DNA of 64,000 nucleotides from Bradyrhizobium canariense (lineage in GTDB: Bacteria > Pseudomonadota > Alphaproteobacteria > Rhizobiales > Xanthobacteraceae). Of the stretch, positions 1 through 8,684 are shown piece by piece. The notes beneath the pieces were generated by a model. It did no database searches, was not told the DNA's origin, and saw nothing but the letters and a program-made list of their open reading frames with translations. The DNA lies in assembly GCF_018130465.1 (NCBI RefSeq), contig NZ_JAFCKJ010000011.1, positions 124,001 through 188,000 of the forward strand, in the 5' to 3' direction. A program made the position numbers and the translations under genes. How positions within the stretch are numbered: the stretch's first letter is position 1; the number at the start of each line of letters is the position of its first letter.

Positions 1-83
1 ACCAGCGCGAACAGGCCGGCGAGCAGCAGCATCGAACGAAACTTGTTCGAGGCGATGTGCGTGTAGAGACCATACGCGGCCAT
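1..83 (-). CDS. M48-family membrane metalloprotease, N-terminal fragment
   Basis: Only the first 27 codons lie in the window; the gene runs off the left edge. The reading starts MAAYGLYTHIASNKFRS and continues into a hydrophobic segment, which resembles the N-terminus of M48 (HtpX/Ste24-like) peptidases that follow lemA in Bradyrhizobium. The family is a zinc-dependent membrane protease. The zinc motif HExxH is outside the window, so the call rests on the N-terminus and on the position just downstream of lemA on the same strand. Start at ATG 83, 33 bases after the lemA stop, suggesting one transcript. Confidence 0.6.
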   Translation of the reverse strand, partial: MAAYGLYTHIASNKFRSMLLLAGLFAL

Positions 84-115
84 GACGCGATGCCCTGCCG
101 GCCTATCGGCTCAAC

Positions 116-676
116 TCAGAACTTCACCTGCGGCGTGGCCTCGACCTCGGTGCGGCTGGCGCCGAGATCGAAGAAGTCCTTCCTGGTGAAGCCGAACATG
201 CCGGCGAACAAGGCGGCCGGCATCTGCTGGATGCCGGTGTTGTATTCCTGGACCGCGCTGTTGAAGAAGCGGCGGCTGGCCGCGATCTTGTTCTCGAGGT
301 CGGACAGCTCGCTGGCGAGCTGCTGGAAATTGGCGTTGGCCTTGAGGTCGGGATAGGCCTCCGACAATGCGATCAGCCGGCCGAGCGCGCCGGAGAGCTG
401 GTTCTCGGCCGCGGACACCTGCGCCGGTCCCTGCGCCGACATCGCCGAATTGCGCGCCTTGATGACGTCGTCGAGCGTGCCGCGCTCATGCGATGCATAG
501 CCCTTCACCGTCTCGACCAGGTTCGGGATCAGATCGTGGCGCTGCTTGAGCTGCACGTCGATGTCGGCAAAGGCCTGGCCGACGCGCTGGCCCAGCGCCA
601 CCAGCCGGTTGTAGGCGGCGAAGGCAAAGAACACGAGGACGACGATAACGCCGAGAACGATCCAGCCGGTCGACAT
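116..676 (-). CDS. lemA: LemA family protein
   Basis: This is a 186-residue protein. Residues 3-20 form an N-terminal membrane anchor (WIVLGVIVVLVFFAFAAY), followed by the LemA signature region around VDVQ/IDVQLKQRHDLIPNL and a long helical domain. The length fits the family (about 180-200 residues). LemA proteins are membrane-anchored helical proteins of unclear biochemical role, often found beside TPM-domain or M48 protease genes, as here. The start at 676 is preceded by AGGAG at a good distance. The identification of the family is firm; the function is not known. Confidence 0.9.
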   Translation of the reverse strand: MSTGWIVLGVIVVLVFFAFAAYNRLVALGQRVGQAFADIDVQLKQRHDLIPNLVETVKGYASHERGTLDDVIKARNSAMSAQGPAQVSAAENQLSGALGRLIALSEAYPDLKANANFQQLASELSDLENKIAASRRFFNSAVQEYNTGIQQMPAALFAGMFGFTRKDFFDLGASRTEVEATPQVKF

Positions 677-813
677 GGAGAACTCCTGAAGGGGGAAGAA
701 GGCGGGCGCAGCCTAGACCAAATTGGCGCCCGGCGAGAGCCCGGCGCGGAGGGAAGGTAAGACTTGGTCGGATCGGGAACCATCCGAGTTCAAGGCAAAA
801 GCGCCGGAGGAGG

Positions 814-1791
814 TTAACTTTCGGACATGACGGCATCGCCCCAGCGCCAGCGGCGGGCGCTTGCATAGGCGGCCTTGTCGCGGCGCGGGATCCTGGCGAG
901 TTCGACGCTTTGCTCGGTGCAGAGTTTTGCCGTGATCTCGGCCTTGCCGAGATCGGGCGGCGCCAGCACGCGCGCGGCGCGGGCTGCGGGCGGCGTACGG
1001 GTCAGCGCCACGTAGATGAATCGCTCGTCCTCGAACGGCACCTCGGCGCCCTTGATTTGGCGGTGAGCCTGAGAGCGCGGCAAGCGCTGGGAGAAATGGC
1101 ACCAGTCGGGCGCCGTCAGCGGACACGGCTTTTCGTGCGGGCAGGGCGCGGCGACATAGGCGCCCGCCGCGATCAGCTGCTGGCGCAAAGCGAGGATGCG
1201 CGCGTAGCCGGCGGGCGTGCCGGGCTCGATCACGACCAGCGCGTGGCGCGCTTTCGCCCACATCGTTTCCGCGAGCTTGCGTTGATCGCCCTCGCTGAGC
1301 TCGCCGATGACATAACTCGCAACGACGAGATCGGCTTGCGAGACCTCGGCGAGGTTCGCGCCGGCATCGCCCGGCAGATAGCGGCAATCCGCCAGACGCG
1401 TGCTGTCGCGCGCCAGTTCGAGCGCGAGGCGGCTGAGCGTGCCGTTGGCGTCGAGCAGGATGAAATCCTGCAGCGAGGAGAACGCCTCCGCGGCGGCCCA
1501 GCTCGCAGTGCCCGGACCTGCGCCGACGTCGAGCAGCGTTTCCGGAGCGAGGTCCGGTGCGATCTCGGTCAGCGCATTCAGACTTGCCGCCACCGCCGCG
1601 TAGGTCGCCGGCATGCGTGCGAGCGCATAGGCGAGCGCATCGGCCTCTGACTTGATCGTGCCGGAGCCGCCGCCTGCGCGATAGGTGGTCGAGATTTTCT
1701 GCGATCGCTGCGCAGCGTCGGTGCGCGAGAACCCCTGGAGCTTGCCGTCGAGGGCCGCTTTCAGTTCAGGCGGGAGTGTGGGCGAGATCAT
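814..1791 (-). CDS. Rsm22/METTL17-like ribosome assembly factor, methyltransferase fold
   Basis: This is a 325-residue protein of the small ribosomal subunit Rsm22 family. It has a class I methyltransferase core with the SAM-binding motif DVGAGPG at residues 88-94. After the core are four cysteines at 217, 223, 231 and 291, in the contexts PCPHEKPCPL, DWCHF and KLCTEQ. Their spacing (C-x5-C-x7-C plus one distal Cys) matches what I recall of the 4Fe-4S ligands of human METTL17. The mitochondrial homologues act in small-subunit assembly; the bacterial role is an inference from homology. It lies downstream of smc on the same strand, separated by a palindromic repeat. Confidence 0.82.
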   Translation of the reverse strand: MISPTLPPELKAALDGKLQGFSRTDAAQRSQKISTTYRAGGGSGTIKSEADALAYALARMPATYAAVAASLNALTEIAPDLAPETLLDVGAGPGTASWAAAEAFSSLQDFILLDANGTLSRLALELARDSTRLADCRYLPGDAGANLAEVSQADLVVASYVIGELSEGDQRKLAETMWAKARHALVVIEPGTPAGYARILALRQQLIAAGAYVAAPCPHEKPCPLTAPDWCHFSQRLPRSQAHRQIKGAEVPFEDERFIYVALTRTPPAARAARVLAPPDLGKAEITAKLCTEQSVELARIPRRDKAAYASARRWRWGDAVMSES

Positions 1792-1800
1792 CTTAATTCG

Positions 1801-1895
1801 CCGTCATTCCGGGGCGCGCGCAGCGCGAACCCGGAATCTCGAAATGGTGGCGCGAGATTCCGGGTTCGATGCTGCGCATCGCCCCGGAATGACGG
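1801..1895. repeat. Palindromic intergenic repeat, family A (copy 1)
   Basis: A 95-bp inverted repeat lies between smc and the Rsm22-like gene. The outer arms are CCGTCATTCCGGGGCG and its complement at the far end; inside is a second inverted pair around CCCGGAATCTCG and CGAGATTCCGGG. A second copy with the same arms lies at 44153-44257. Such elements can fold into long hairpins in RNA and may act as terminators or mRNA stabilisers, but that is inference. Confidence 0.9.
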
Positions 1896-1903
1896 CCAAA
1901 AAA

Positions 1904-4900
1904 TCACGCCACGTTCTGGTCGAGAATGTCCACCGCCTCTGACAGGCTCACCGACACCAGCTGCGAGACGCCGCGCTCGGCCATGGTGACGCCGAACAGG
2001 CGGTTCATCCGCGCCATCGTGATCGGGTTGTGGGTGATGATGATGAAGCGGGTGTCGGTCGAGGCGGTCATCTCGTGCAACAGGTTGCAATAGCGCTCGA
2101 CGTTGTGGTCGTCGAGCGGCGCGTCGACTTCGTCCAGCACGCAGATCGGCGAGGGGTTGGTGAGGAACACCGCGAAGATCAGCGCCATCGCGGTCAGCGC
2201 CTGCTCACCGCCAGAGAGCAGCGACAGAGTCTGCGGCTTCTTGCCCGGCGGCTTGGCGATGATTTCAAGGCCGGCTTCCAGCGGGTCGTCGCTCTCGATC
2301 AAATGCAGCGCGGCTTCGCCGCCACCGAACAGCTCGACGAACAGGCGCTTGAAGTGGTTGTTGACGACCTCGAACGAGGTCAGGAGCCGCTCGCGTGCCT
2401 CCTTGTTGAGGCTCTGGATGCCCTGGCGCAGCCGCTTGATGGCCTCGACGAGGTCGTCGCGCTCGGTGACCAGACCGTTGTGCTGGGTCTCGACCTCGCG
2501 CAGCTCTTCCTCGGCGCGCAGGTTGACGGCACCCAGGCGCTCGCGGTCGCGGCGCATTTTTTCGAGGTCTTCCTCGATGTCGTGCAGCGGCGGCAGCTCC
2601 GCGCCGGGTTCGATCTCGGCAAGGCCGGCAACGGCCTGCGGTTCGACTTCCAGCATGTCGCGGATCTCGCGCTCGATGTCCTCGAGCCGGCGCCGCGCGC
2701 CTTCCATGCGCTCCTCGGCGCGGGCGGTGGCCTCGCGGGAGCTGGAGAGCGCCTCGAGCGTCAGTTTCGCGACGCGATCGGTTTCGGCCATCGCGGTTTC
2801 CGCGCTGGCGAGCGCATCGGCGGCCATGCGCCGGTCGTTTTCGGCGTATTCGATCTCGGTGATCAGCGCGCTGCGCTTCTCCGCAAACACGGCCGGCGCG
2901 TTCTCGAGATCGCTGCGCTCGATCGTGAGTTCGGCAATACGAGCCTGGATGGTGTCGATATGGGAGGCCGCGCTCTCCTTGCGGTTCGCCCACTCGGTGC
3001 GCTCGGCGAGGATCGCCTGCACGCGGCGATCGGCAAGCTCGGCTTCGCGCGCCAGCGCCTGTGCCTCGGCGCGGACCTGGGCCGCCATGCGGCGATGGCC
3101 TTCGATGTCGCTGCGGACGGCGGCGAGACGGGTTTCGGTATCCTCGCTCGACGGCAGCTCGGAGATGCCGGCTTCGGCGTATTCGTAGGCGGCTTCCGCC
3201 TCGGCACGGTCGGCGGCCAGACGGCTGTGCGCTTCCGACAGCGTCGCCTTGCGCGCGGCGTGGCGGCTGATCTCGCGCTCGACCGTGGCATGACGCTCGC
3301 GCGCGACGTTGAGCTCGCGCTGCGCGGCGCGCCAGGCTTCGCGGCTTGCACCTTCGGTGCTGGCGGCCATCTGCAGCTCGGCCTCGGCGTTCTCCAGCGC
3401 CTGACGCTTGATCTGCGCGTCGATGCGGGCCTGCTCCAGCTCGTTCTCGATGTCGACGAGGCGGGCGCGCTCGGCAAGCCGCCGTGCGGCGCCGGTCGGC
3501 GCGTGGGCGGCTGCGACAAAGCCGTCCCAGCGCCAGACGTCGCCTTCGGGCGAGACCAGCCGCTGGCCGGTCTTGAGCTGCGAGACCAGCTCGGCGCCGC
3601 GCTCCCGCGGCACCACGCCGATCTGCGCCAGGCGGCGGGCCAGCTCGGCCGGCGCCTGCACATGGCTGGCGAGCGGCACGACGCCCTCGGGCAGCTCCGG
3701 ATCGCCCTCGGTGACGCCGGCATTGGTCCAGCGCATCGGCGCGGACGGATCGACCGGGGCGTCGAGATCGTCGCCGAGAGCTGCGCCGATCGCCTTTTCA
3801 AAACCCTTGTCGACGGTGATGCCGTCGATGATCGGCGGCCACAGATTCTTGGTCTCGCCGTTGACGATCTTGGAGATCGTGCGCGCCTCGGTATCGAGCC
3901 GCTGCACGCGCTTGTCGGCTTCGACGAGCGGCGAGCGCGAGGATTCCAGCGTCTGCCGCGCGGCGACGTGCGCGGCTTCGCTGGCCTGAGCGGCGGCTTC
4001 CGAGGCCGCCAGCGTCTGCTCGGCGTTCTCGACCGTCGCGGTCAGCTCGTCGAGATCGCCGAAGCCGCCGGTCTCCTGAGTGAGCTTCTGCTCTTCCGCC
4101 GCGACGTTCGAAATCTCCTGATCGAGCCGGGCGAGCTTGTCGCGGTGGGTTCGAACGTTGGCTTCGAGTTGATGGCGCTTGGCGGTGAGGTCGGCGAGCG
4201 CGGTGGTGAGCTCGGCGAACTGCTGCTCGGTTTCGGTCAGCACCGCCTCGGCCTCGCCGACACGCTCATCGACGCCGGAGCGCTTCTCGACGCGCGACTT
4301 GATCTCTTCCTTCAGCTCGGAATCTTCGGCGTCGAGGCGCTGCAGCGCGACATCGGCGTCCATGGTCTGCTGCTGGGCACGGGAGATGTCGCCTTCGAAC
4401 TGCGCGAGGCGCCGCTCGAGCTCTGCGACGCGCTCCTTGGCGCGCTCTTCCTCGCGATCGAGCAGCTCGCGGGCGTTGGTCAGGCGCTGGAGCCCCGCCG
4501 CGGCGCGCGCTTCGGCATCGCGCAGCGCCGGCATTTCGGTGGCGCGGATCGCCTGGATGCGGGCGGCCTCGGCCTGGTGCTGGGTCCGCTCGGCCATCTC
4601 GCGGACCGCGAGATCGTGGGTCTGGCCGGACTCGTTGACGTCGGCATGGGCGCCGATCCAGCGCAGATGGAACAGGGTTGCTTCGGCCTTGCGGACCTTG
4701 GCTGCAACTTCGCGATAGCGCACGGCCTGGCGGGCCTGCTTCTTCAGGCCCTCCATTTGCCCTGCGAGCTGGCCGATCACGTCCTCGACGCGGGTGAGGT
4801 TGGTTTCGGCCGCCTTGAGCCGCAGCTCGGCTTCGTGGCGGCGGGCGTGCAGGCCGGCGACGCCGGCGGCGTCTTCCAGCACGCGGCGGCGCTGCTCGGG

Positions 4901-5368
4901 CTTGGCCTGAATGATCTCGCCGATTTTGCCCTGGTGGACGAGGGCCGGCGAGCGCGCGCCGGTGGCAGCGTCGGCGAACAGAATCTGCACGTCGCGGGCG
5001 CGCACGTCGCGGCCGTTGATGCGGTAGACCGAACCGGCCTCGCGCTCGATGCGGCGGGAAATTTCCAGAAGCTGGCTGTCGTTCATCGCCGCAGGCGCGG
5101 TGCGATCGGCATTGTCGATCGTCATCGTGACTTCGGCGTGGTTGCGTGCCGGACGGTTGCCGGAGCCGGCGAAGATCACCGCGTCCATGTCGGCGGCGCG
5201 CAGCGACTTGTAGGAGGTCTCGCCCATCGCCCAGCGCAGCGCCTCGACGAGATTCGACTTGCCGCAGCCGTTGGGGCCGACCACGCCGGTCAGGCCGGGC
5301 TCGATGACGAAGTCGGTGGCCTCAACGAAGGACTTGAAGCCGTGAAGGCGCAGGCGGGTGATTTTCAT
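1904..5368 (-). CDS. smc: Chromosome segregation protein SMC
   Basis: This 1154-residue protein has all parts of a bacterial SMC. The Walker A motif GPNGCGKS is at residues 31-38. Long coiled-coil arms flank a hinge near residues 500-630, and the C-terminal head carries the ABC signature LSGGEQ at about 1051 and Walker B with CVLDEVDAP at about 1076. The protein dimerises and, with ScpA and ScpB (not in this window), organises and separates newly replicated chromosomes. I chose the ATG at 5368, which gives the conserved MKITRLRLHGFKSF start; an in-frame GTG at 5374 is possible. The next gene upstream on this strand is dsbA-like, about 220 bp away. Confidence 0.96.
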   Translation of the reverse strand: MKITRLRLHGFKSFVEATDFVIEPGLTGVVGPNGCGKSNLVEALRWAMGETSYKSLRAADMDAVIFAGSGNRPARNHAEVTMTIDNADRTAPAAMNDSQLLEISRRIEREAGSVYRINGRDVRARDVQILFADAATGARSPALVHQGKIGEIIQAKPEQRRRVLEDAAGVAGLHARRHEAELRLKAAETNLTRVEDVIGQLAGQMEGLKKQARQAVRYREVAAKVRKAEATLFHLRWIGAHADVNESGQTHDLAVREMAERTQHQAEAARIQAIRATEMPALRDAEARAAAGLQRLTNARELLDREEERAKERVAELERRLAQFEGDISRAQQQTMDADVALQRLDAEDSELKEEIKSRVEKRSGVDERVGEAEAVLTETEQQFAELTTALADLTAKRHQLEANVRTHRDKLARLDQEISNVAAEEQKLTQETGGFGDLDELTATVENAEQTLAASEAAAQASEAAHVAARQTLESSRSPLVEADKRVQRLDTEARTISKIVNGETKNLWPPIIDGITVDKGFEKAIGAALGDDLDAPVDPSAPMRWTNAGVTEGDPELPEGVVPLASHVQAPAELARRLAQIGVVPRERGAELVSQLKTGQRLVSPEGDVWRWDGFVAAAHAPTGAARRLAERARLVDIENELEQARIDAQIKRQALENAEAELQMAASTEGASREAWRAAQRELNVARERHATVEREISRHAARKATLSEAHSRLAADRAEAEAAYEYAEAGISELPSSEDTETRLAAVRSDIEGHRRMAAQVRAEAQALAREAELADRRVQAILAERTEWANRKESAASHIDTIQARIAELTIERSDLENAPAVFAEKRSALITEIEYAENDRRMAADALASAETAMAETDRVAKLTLEALSSSREATARAEERMEGARRRLEDIEREIRDMLEVEPQAVAGLAEIEPGAELPPLHDIEEDLEKMRRDRERLGAVNLRAEEELREVETQHNGLVTERDDLVEAIKRLRQGIQSLNKEARERLLTSFEVVNNHFKRLFVELFGGGEAALHLIESDDPLEAGLEIIAKPPGKKPQTLSLLSGGEQALTAMALIFAVFLTNPSPICVLDEVDAPLDDHNVERYCNLLHEMTASTDTRFIIITHNPITMARMNRLFGVTMAERGVSQLVSVSLSEAVDILDQNVA

Positions 5369-5585
5369 AAGCACGCATCTCTGTTGGCAGGCGCGAATCC
5401 CCCTGCCGGGACAATACCATGGAAGGCAATGTCGCTATCCGGGCGAGTCGCGCGAGGCGCCTCATGCGGCTGGACAATGGCCGCGGTGCGTCGCGAGGGC
5501 AACCGGCGAAAGCCGCTTTTCCCAAGGGATTTATGCCGGGAAAGATACGGCCATCGAGATGCGAATCAGGCTTTGAACGGGAAAA

Positions 5586-6302
5586 TCAGCTCTTCAGCAG
5601 CGGATTGATCTTCTTGGCGAATTCCTCGAACGAGGTCTCGCCCTTGATCTTCTCGCCGTTGACGAAGAACGTCGGCGTCGAATCGACCTTCAGAACGTCG
5701 CTGGCATATTTCTGGTCGGCCGCGATCTTGTCGAGCAGCGCCTGGTCCTTCAGGCAGGCCTCGACCTGCTGCTGGGTGAGGCCAGCCTGCTTGCCGATCC
5801 GCGTCAGGGTCTCCGTGGTGTTCTTCACCACCCAGTCGTTCTGCTGGCGGAACAGCATGTCGGTGACGGCAAAGTATTTCGGCGCGTCGCCATTGGCGAT
5901 GCAGCGCGACAGCATCGAGCCGGCGGCGGCTTTGATGTCGAGCGGGAACTCGCGGAAGATGTAACGCACCTTGCCGGTGTCGATGTATTCCGACTTGATC
6001 TTTGGAAACACCTGCTCGTTGAAGGCCGCGCAATGCGGGCAGGTCATCGAGGCGTATTCGGTGATGGTAACGGCGGCGTCCTTCGGGCCCAGCGCCATGT
6101 CGGGCAGCGACACCGGCTTGGCCACGTCGCCAGCCGCCGCCTGCGCCATTGCTTCAGGGATCATGGCTTCGCTGATGAACCGCAGCGGCGAGAGCCCGGC
6201 GAGCGCGGCAAGCCCGGTCAGCGACAGCATCGAGGTGAAGGCGCGGCGGGTGATGATCAAGGTCGGCTCCCGGATTGGCGTGGTCTCGCCCGAAATTCCC
6301 AT
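5586..6302 (-). CDS. DsbA-family thiol:disulfide oxidoreductase
   Basis: This is a 238-residue thioredoxin-fold protein. The active site CPHC is at residues 88-91 and the cis-proline loop is in STPTFFVNG near residue 210. An N-terminal segment ITRRAFTSMLSLTGLAALAG looks like a Tat-type or Sec signal (twin Arg at 19-20), so it should act in the periplasm, oxidising or isomerising disulfides in exported proteins. The length and the DSBA-like helical insertion fit the DsbA/BdbD group. A shorter start just before the twin arginine is possible. It sits between smc and the DUF721 gene, a gene order I recognise from other alphaproteobacteria. Confidence 0.9.
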   Translation of the reverse strand: MGISGETTPIREPTLIITRRAFTSMLSLTGLAALAGLSPLRFISEAMIPEAMAQAAAGDVAKPVSLPDMALGPKDAAVTITEYASMTCPHCAAFNEQVFPKIKSEYIDTGKVRYIFREFPLDIKAAAGSMLSRCIANGDAPKYFAVTDMLFRQQNDWVVKNTTETLTRIGKQAGLTQQQVEACLKDQALLDKIAADQKYASDVLKVDSTPTFFVNGEKIKGETSFEEFAKKINPLLKS

Positions 6303-6387
6303 TCAGGCGGCCTGTCGCTAGCTTGAAACGTCGTTTGAGGCAATGGCGAGCGGCAAGGACAGGTCCAGTTTGGCCGCAGAATAAGGC

Positions 6388-6882
6388 TCAATTTCGCTTG
6401 ATGGCGGCCCCGAGGCGCGCCAGCGCCGTCTTCAATTGTTCATCTTCGATGTCGCCCAGGCTCTCAGCCACCTCGGCCACCGATTTGGCGTCCGGCGGGC
6501 TGGGCCGGGTTGGCCGCCGGGCGCGCGACAGCGGAGCCTGGCGGAAGGCCAATTTGCCGACCGCGCTCCAGCCGAAGAAGCGGTTGACCCGCTGCAGTAT
6601 CACGTCGGCGGAGTGCTGGATCTCCAGCGCCATCGGCCCCTCGACCCGCAGCACCAGCGTCGCCGGCTCCTGCGGCTGGCCCTCGACCGGCCGCGGCCAT
6701 TGCATCTTGAGCGGCTCGGCATGGGCCGCGATCTCCGGCCCGGCAATCTGCGCCCACCGCGTCACCAGTTCGCGCGCGGCAAAACCCTGCTTGGCATAGG
6801 CCTCGGCAAAGACGTCGTTGAGCAGGAGCGACAGCGGTTTGGCGCTGATGGGACCGGGTTTGACGGGGCGAAGCTTGGACAT
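6388..6882 (-). CDS. DUF721 (DciA-like) protein
   Basis: This is a 164-residue protein of the DUF721 family. The N-terminal domain (residues about 15-110) has the family pattern, including LVTRWAQIAGPEIAAHAEP and a central LVLRVEGPMALEIQHSADVIL; the C-terminal third is Arg/Pro-rich and then acidic. DUF721 includes DciA, which loads the replicative helicase in bacteria lacking DnaC, but alphaproteobacterial members are divergent and that role is not proven here. It stands between dsbA and mutY and is transcribed divergently from mutY across a 122-bp gap. Confidence 0.82.
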   Translation of the reverse strand: MSKLRPVKPGPISAKPLSLLLNDVFAEAYAKQGFAARELVTRWAQIAGPEIAAHAEPLKMQWPRPVEGQPQEPATLVLRVEGPMALEIQHSADVILQRVNRFFGWSAVGKLAFRQAPLSRARRPTRPSPPDAKSVAEVAESLGDIEDEQLKTALARLGAAIKRN

Positions 6883-7004
6883 GGGACCTTATAGCACTCC
6901 GGGGCGTCGGCTACAGGCTCTTCGCCCGGAAGAAAGACGTGGATGCCCGCGACCAGCGCGGGCAAGACGTGGAGAGGTCGGTGCATTGCCGCTACAGTGC
7001 GAAC

Positions 7005-8105
7005 ATGAGCCCCAAATCCGCCCTCAAGGCGAAATCGGAACCAGTTCAGCCGGAGACCTCGTCGCGCCCGCTCGCGCTGCTCGATTGGTATGATCGCCAT
7101 CGCCGCCGATTACCTTGGCGCGCTGCGCGCGGCGAGGCATCCGACCCTTACCGCGTCTGGCTGTCCGAGATCATGCTCCAGCAGACCACGGTGAAGGCGG
7201 TCGGGCCCTATTTCGAAAAATTCGTCGCGCGCTGGCCTGATGTCACGGCGCTGGGGCGGGCCTCGCAGGACGACGTGCTGCGGATGTGGGCCGGGCTCGG
7301 CTATTATTCTCGCGCGCGAAACCTCTATGCCTGCGCGGTCGCGGTGACGCGCGAGCATGGCGGCACCTTTCCCGACACCGAAGAGGGCCTGCGCGCGCTG
7401 CCGGGCATCGGGCCCTATACGGCGGCAGCGATCGCGGCGATCGCGTTCGACCGCCGCACCATGCCGGTCGACGGCAATATCGAGCGCGTGGTCTCGCGCC
7501 TGTTCGCGGTCGAGCAGGAGCTGCCGCAGGCGAAGCCGCTGATTCAGGAGTTGGCTGCGACGCTGCTCGCCGACTTGCGCGCCGGCGACAGCGCGCAGGC
7601 GCTGATGGATCTGGGCGCCTCGATCTGCACGCCGAAAAAGCCGGCCTGCTCGCTATGCCCCTTGAACGAGGACTGCACGGCGCGCGCGCTGGGAACGCAG
7701 GAAACGTTTCCGCGCAAGGCGCCGAAGAAGAGCGGCACGCTACGGCGCGGCGCCGCCTTCGTTGTCACGCGCGGCGACGGGCTTCTCGTCCGCAGCCGTC
7801 CCGAAAAGGGTCTGCTCGGCGGCATGACCGAGGTGCCGGGCTCGGACTGGCTGGCCGGACAGGACGATGCCAAGGCAAGGCAGCAGGCGCCCGAGCTGAA
7901 GGGGCTGTCGCGCTGGCAGCGCAAGGCGGGTGTGGTCACCCACGTCTTCACGCATTTTCCGCTGGAACTGGTGGTCTACACGGCGAGGGTGGGTGCGCGC
8001 ACGCGGGCACCCGCGGGCATGCGCTGGGTGCCGATCGCCACTCTCGCCGACGAAGCATTGCCCAATGTCATGCGTAAGGTGATTGCGCATGGATTGGACC
8101 CCTAG
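7005..8105 (+). CDS. mutY: A/G-specific adenine glycosylase MutY
   Basis: This 366-residue enzyme removes adenine mispaired with 8-oxoguanine. The catalytic glutamate is E55 in SEIMLQQTT, the helix-hairpin-helix is PGIGPYTAAAI, and the catalytic aspartate is D156 in PVDGN. The 4Fe-4S ligands are C208, C215, C218 and C224 (C-x6-C-x2-C-x5-C). A NUDIX-like 8-oxoG recognition domain follows, with the loop THVFTHF. I start at ATG 7005; the open frame extends 22 codons upstream, but those residues do not resemble MutY. Divergent from the DUF721 gene. Confidence 0.97.
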   Translation: MSPKSALKAKSEPVQPETSSRPLALLDWYDRHRRRLPWRAARGEASDPYRVWLSEIMLQQTTVKAVGPYFEKFVARWPDVTALGRASQDDVLRMWAGLGYYSRARNLYACAVAVTREHGGTFPDTEEGLRALPGIGPYTAAAIAAIAFDRRTMPVDGNIERVVSRLFAVEQELPQAKPLIQELAATLLADLRAGDSAQALMDLGASICTPKKPACSLCPLNEDCTARALGTQETFPRKAPKKSGTLRRGAAFVVTRGDGLLVRSRPEKGLLGGMTEVPGSDWLAGQDDAKARQQAPELKGLSRWQRKAGVVTHVFTHFPLELVVYTARVGARTRAPAGMRWVPIATLADEALPNVMRKVIAHGLDP

Positions 8106-8172
8106 CAGCCCATCCTGCTGACAACATGCTGGCAGCAGGCCTGCGTTAGCTGTGGCTGGCAACGGAGGTCGC

Positions 8173-8592
8173 ATGATCAAGACAGCGCTCGACAACTTTC
8201 CAAGGCCACCCTGTGCCGAGCTGCTCGGATGGCGCCTGCTCGATGCCCGTCCCGGGGAAGGCTGGATCAAGCTCGCCTTCGACGGCAAGCAAGAGTTCTG
8301 CAATCCGGCTGGATTCATCCAGGGCGGCATGCTTTCGGCCATGCTCGACGACACGATGGGCCCCGCCGTGCTGGTGATGAGCGAGGGCCGGCTCTACACC
8401 ACCACCATCAGCATGACCGTGAATTTCCTGGCGCCCGCAAAGCCGGGACCAATCATCGGCGAGGCCAAGGTGACGCAGCTCGGCAAGACGATTGCATTCG
8501 TCGAGGCCAGGCTGACGGCGGAAGACGGCACGCTGCTGGCGACGGCAAGCGCGAGCGAGCGTTTGCTCGAAGCGGCGAGGGTGGTGCGGTGA
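8173..8592 (+). CDS. PaaI-family hotdog thioesterase
   Basis: A 139-residue single hotdog-fold domain. The pattern NPAGFIQGGMLSAMLDDTMG contains the family helix with the catalytic acid position, and TTTISMTVNFLAPAKPG follows. PaaI-like thioesterases hydrolyse acyl-CoA thioesters, often of aromatic or medium-chain acids; the substrate cannot be told from sequence. Start at ATG 8173, with GGAGG seven bases upstream. A GTG at 8152 is in frame but has no comparable ribosome site. About 70 bp after mutY on the same strand. Confidence 0.85.
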   Translation: MIKTALDNFPRPPCAELLGWRLLDARPGEGWIKLAFDGKQEFCNPAGFIQGGMLSAMLDDTMGPAVLVMSEGRLYTTTISMTVNFLAPAKPGPIIGEAKVTQLGKTIAFVEARLTAEDGTLLATASASERLLEAARVVR

Positions 8593-8602
8593 GGTGGGTG
8601 CA

Positions 8603-8655
8603 TCTCTCTCGCTCCCTCGCCCCGTTCTTACGGGGAGAGAGTGGGCGGGGTGAAG
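8603..8655. repeat. Short inverted repeat between convergent genes
   Basis: The stretch contains the hairpin CCCCG-TTCTTA-CGGGG flanked by CTCTC and GAGAG tracts. It lies between the thioesterase gene and the convergent flavin monooxygenase gene. It may serve as a bidirectional terminator; there is no clear T-run. The same type of sequence is frequent in Bradyrhizobium intergenic DNA as I know it. Confidence 0.55.
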
Positions 8656-8684
8656 AGGAGCACGCGGCTCGATGAGTGGCTAAC

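Noticed and set aside
2030-5608. A 1192-codon open frame on the plus strand, opposite smc
   Set aside because: It is the complement of smc in GC-rich DNA. The protein is Arg/Leu/Gly-rich with no family resemblance, while the minus strand codes a full SMC with all ATPase motifs.
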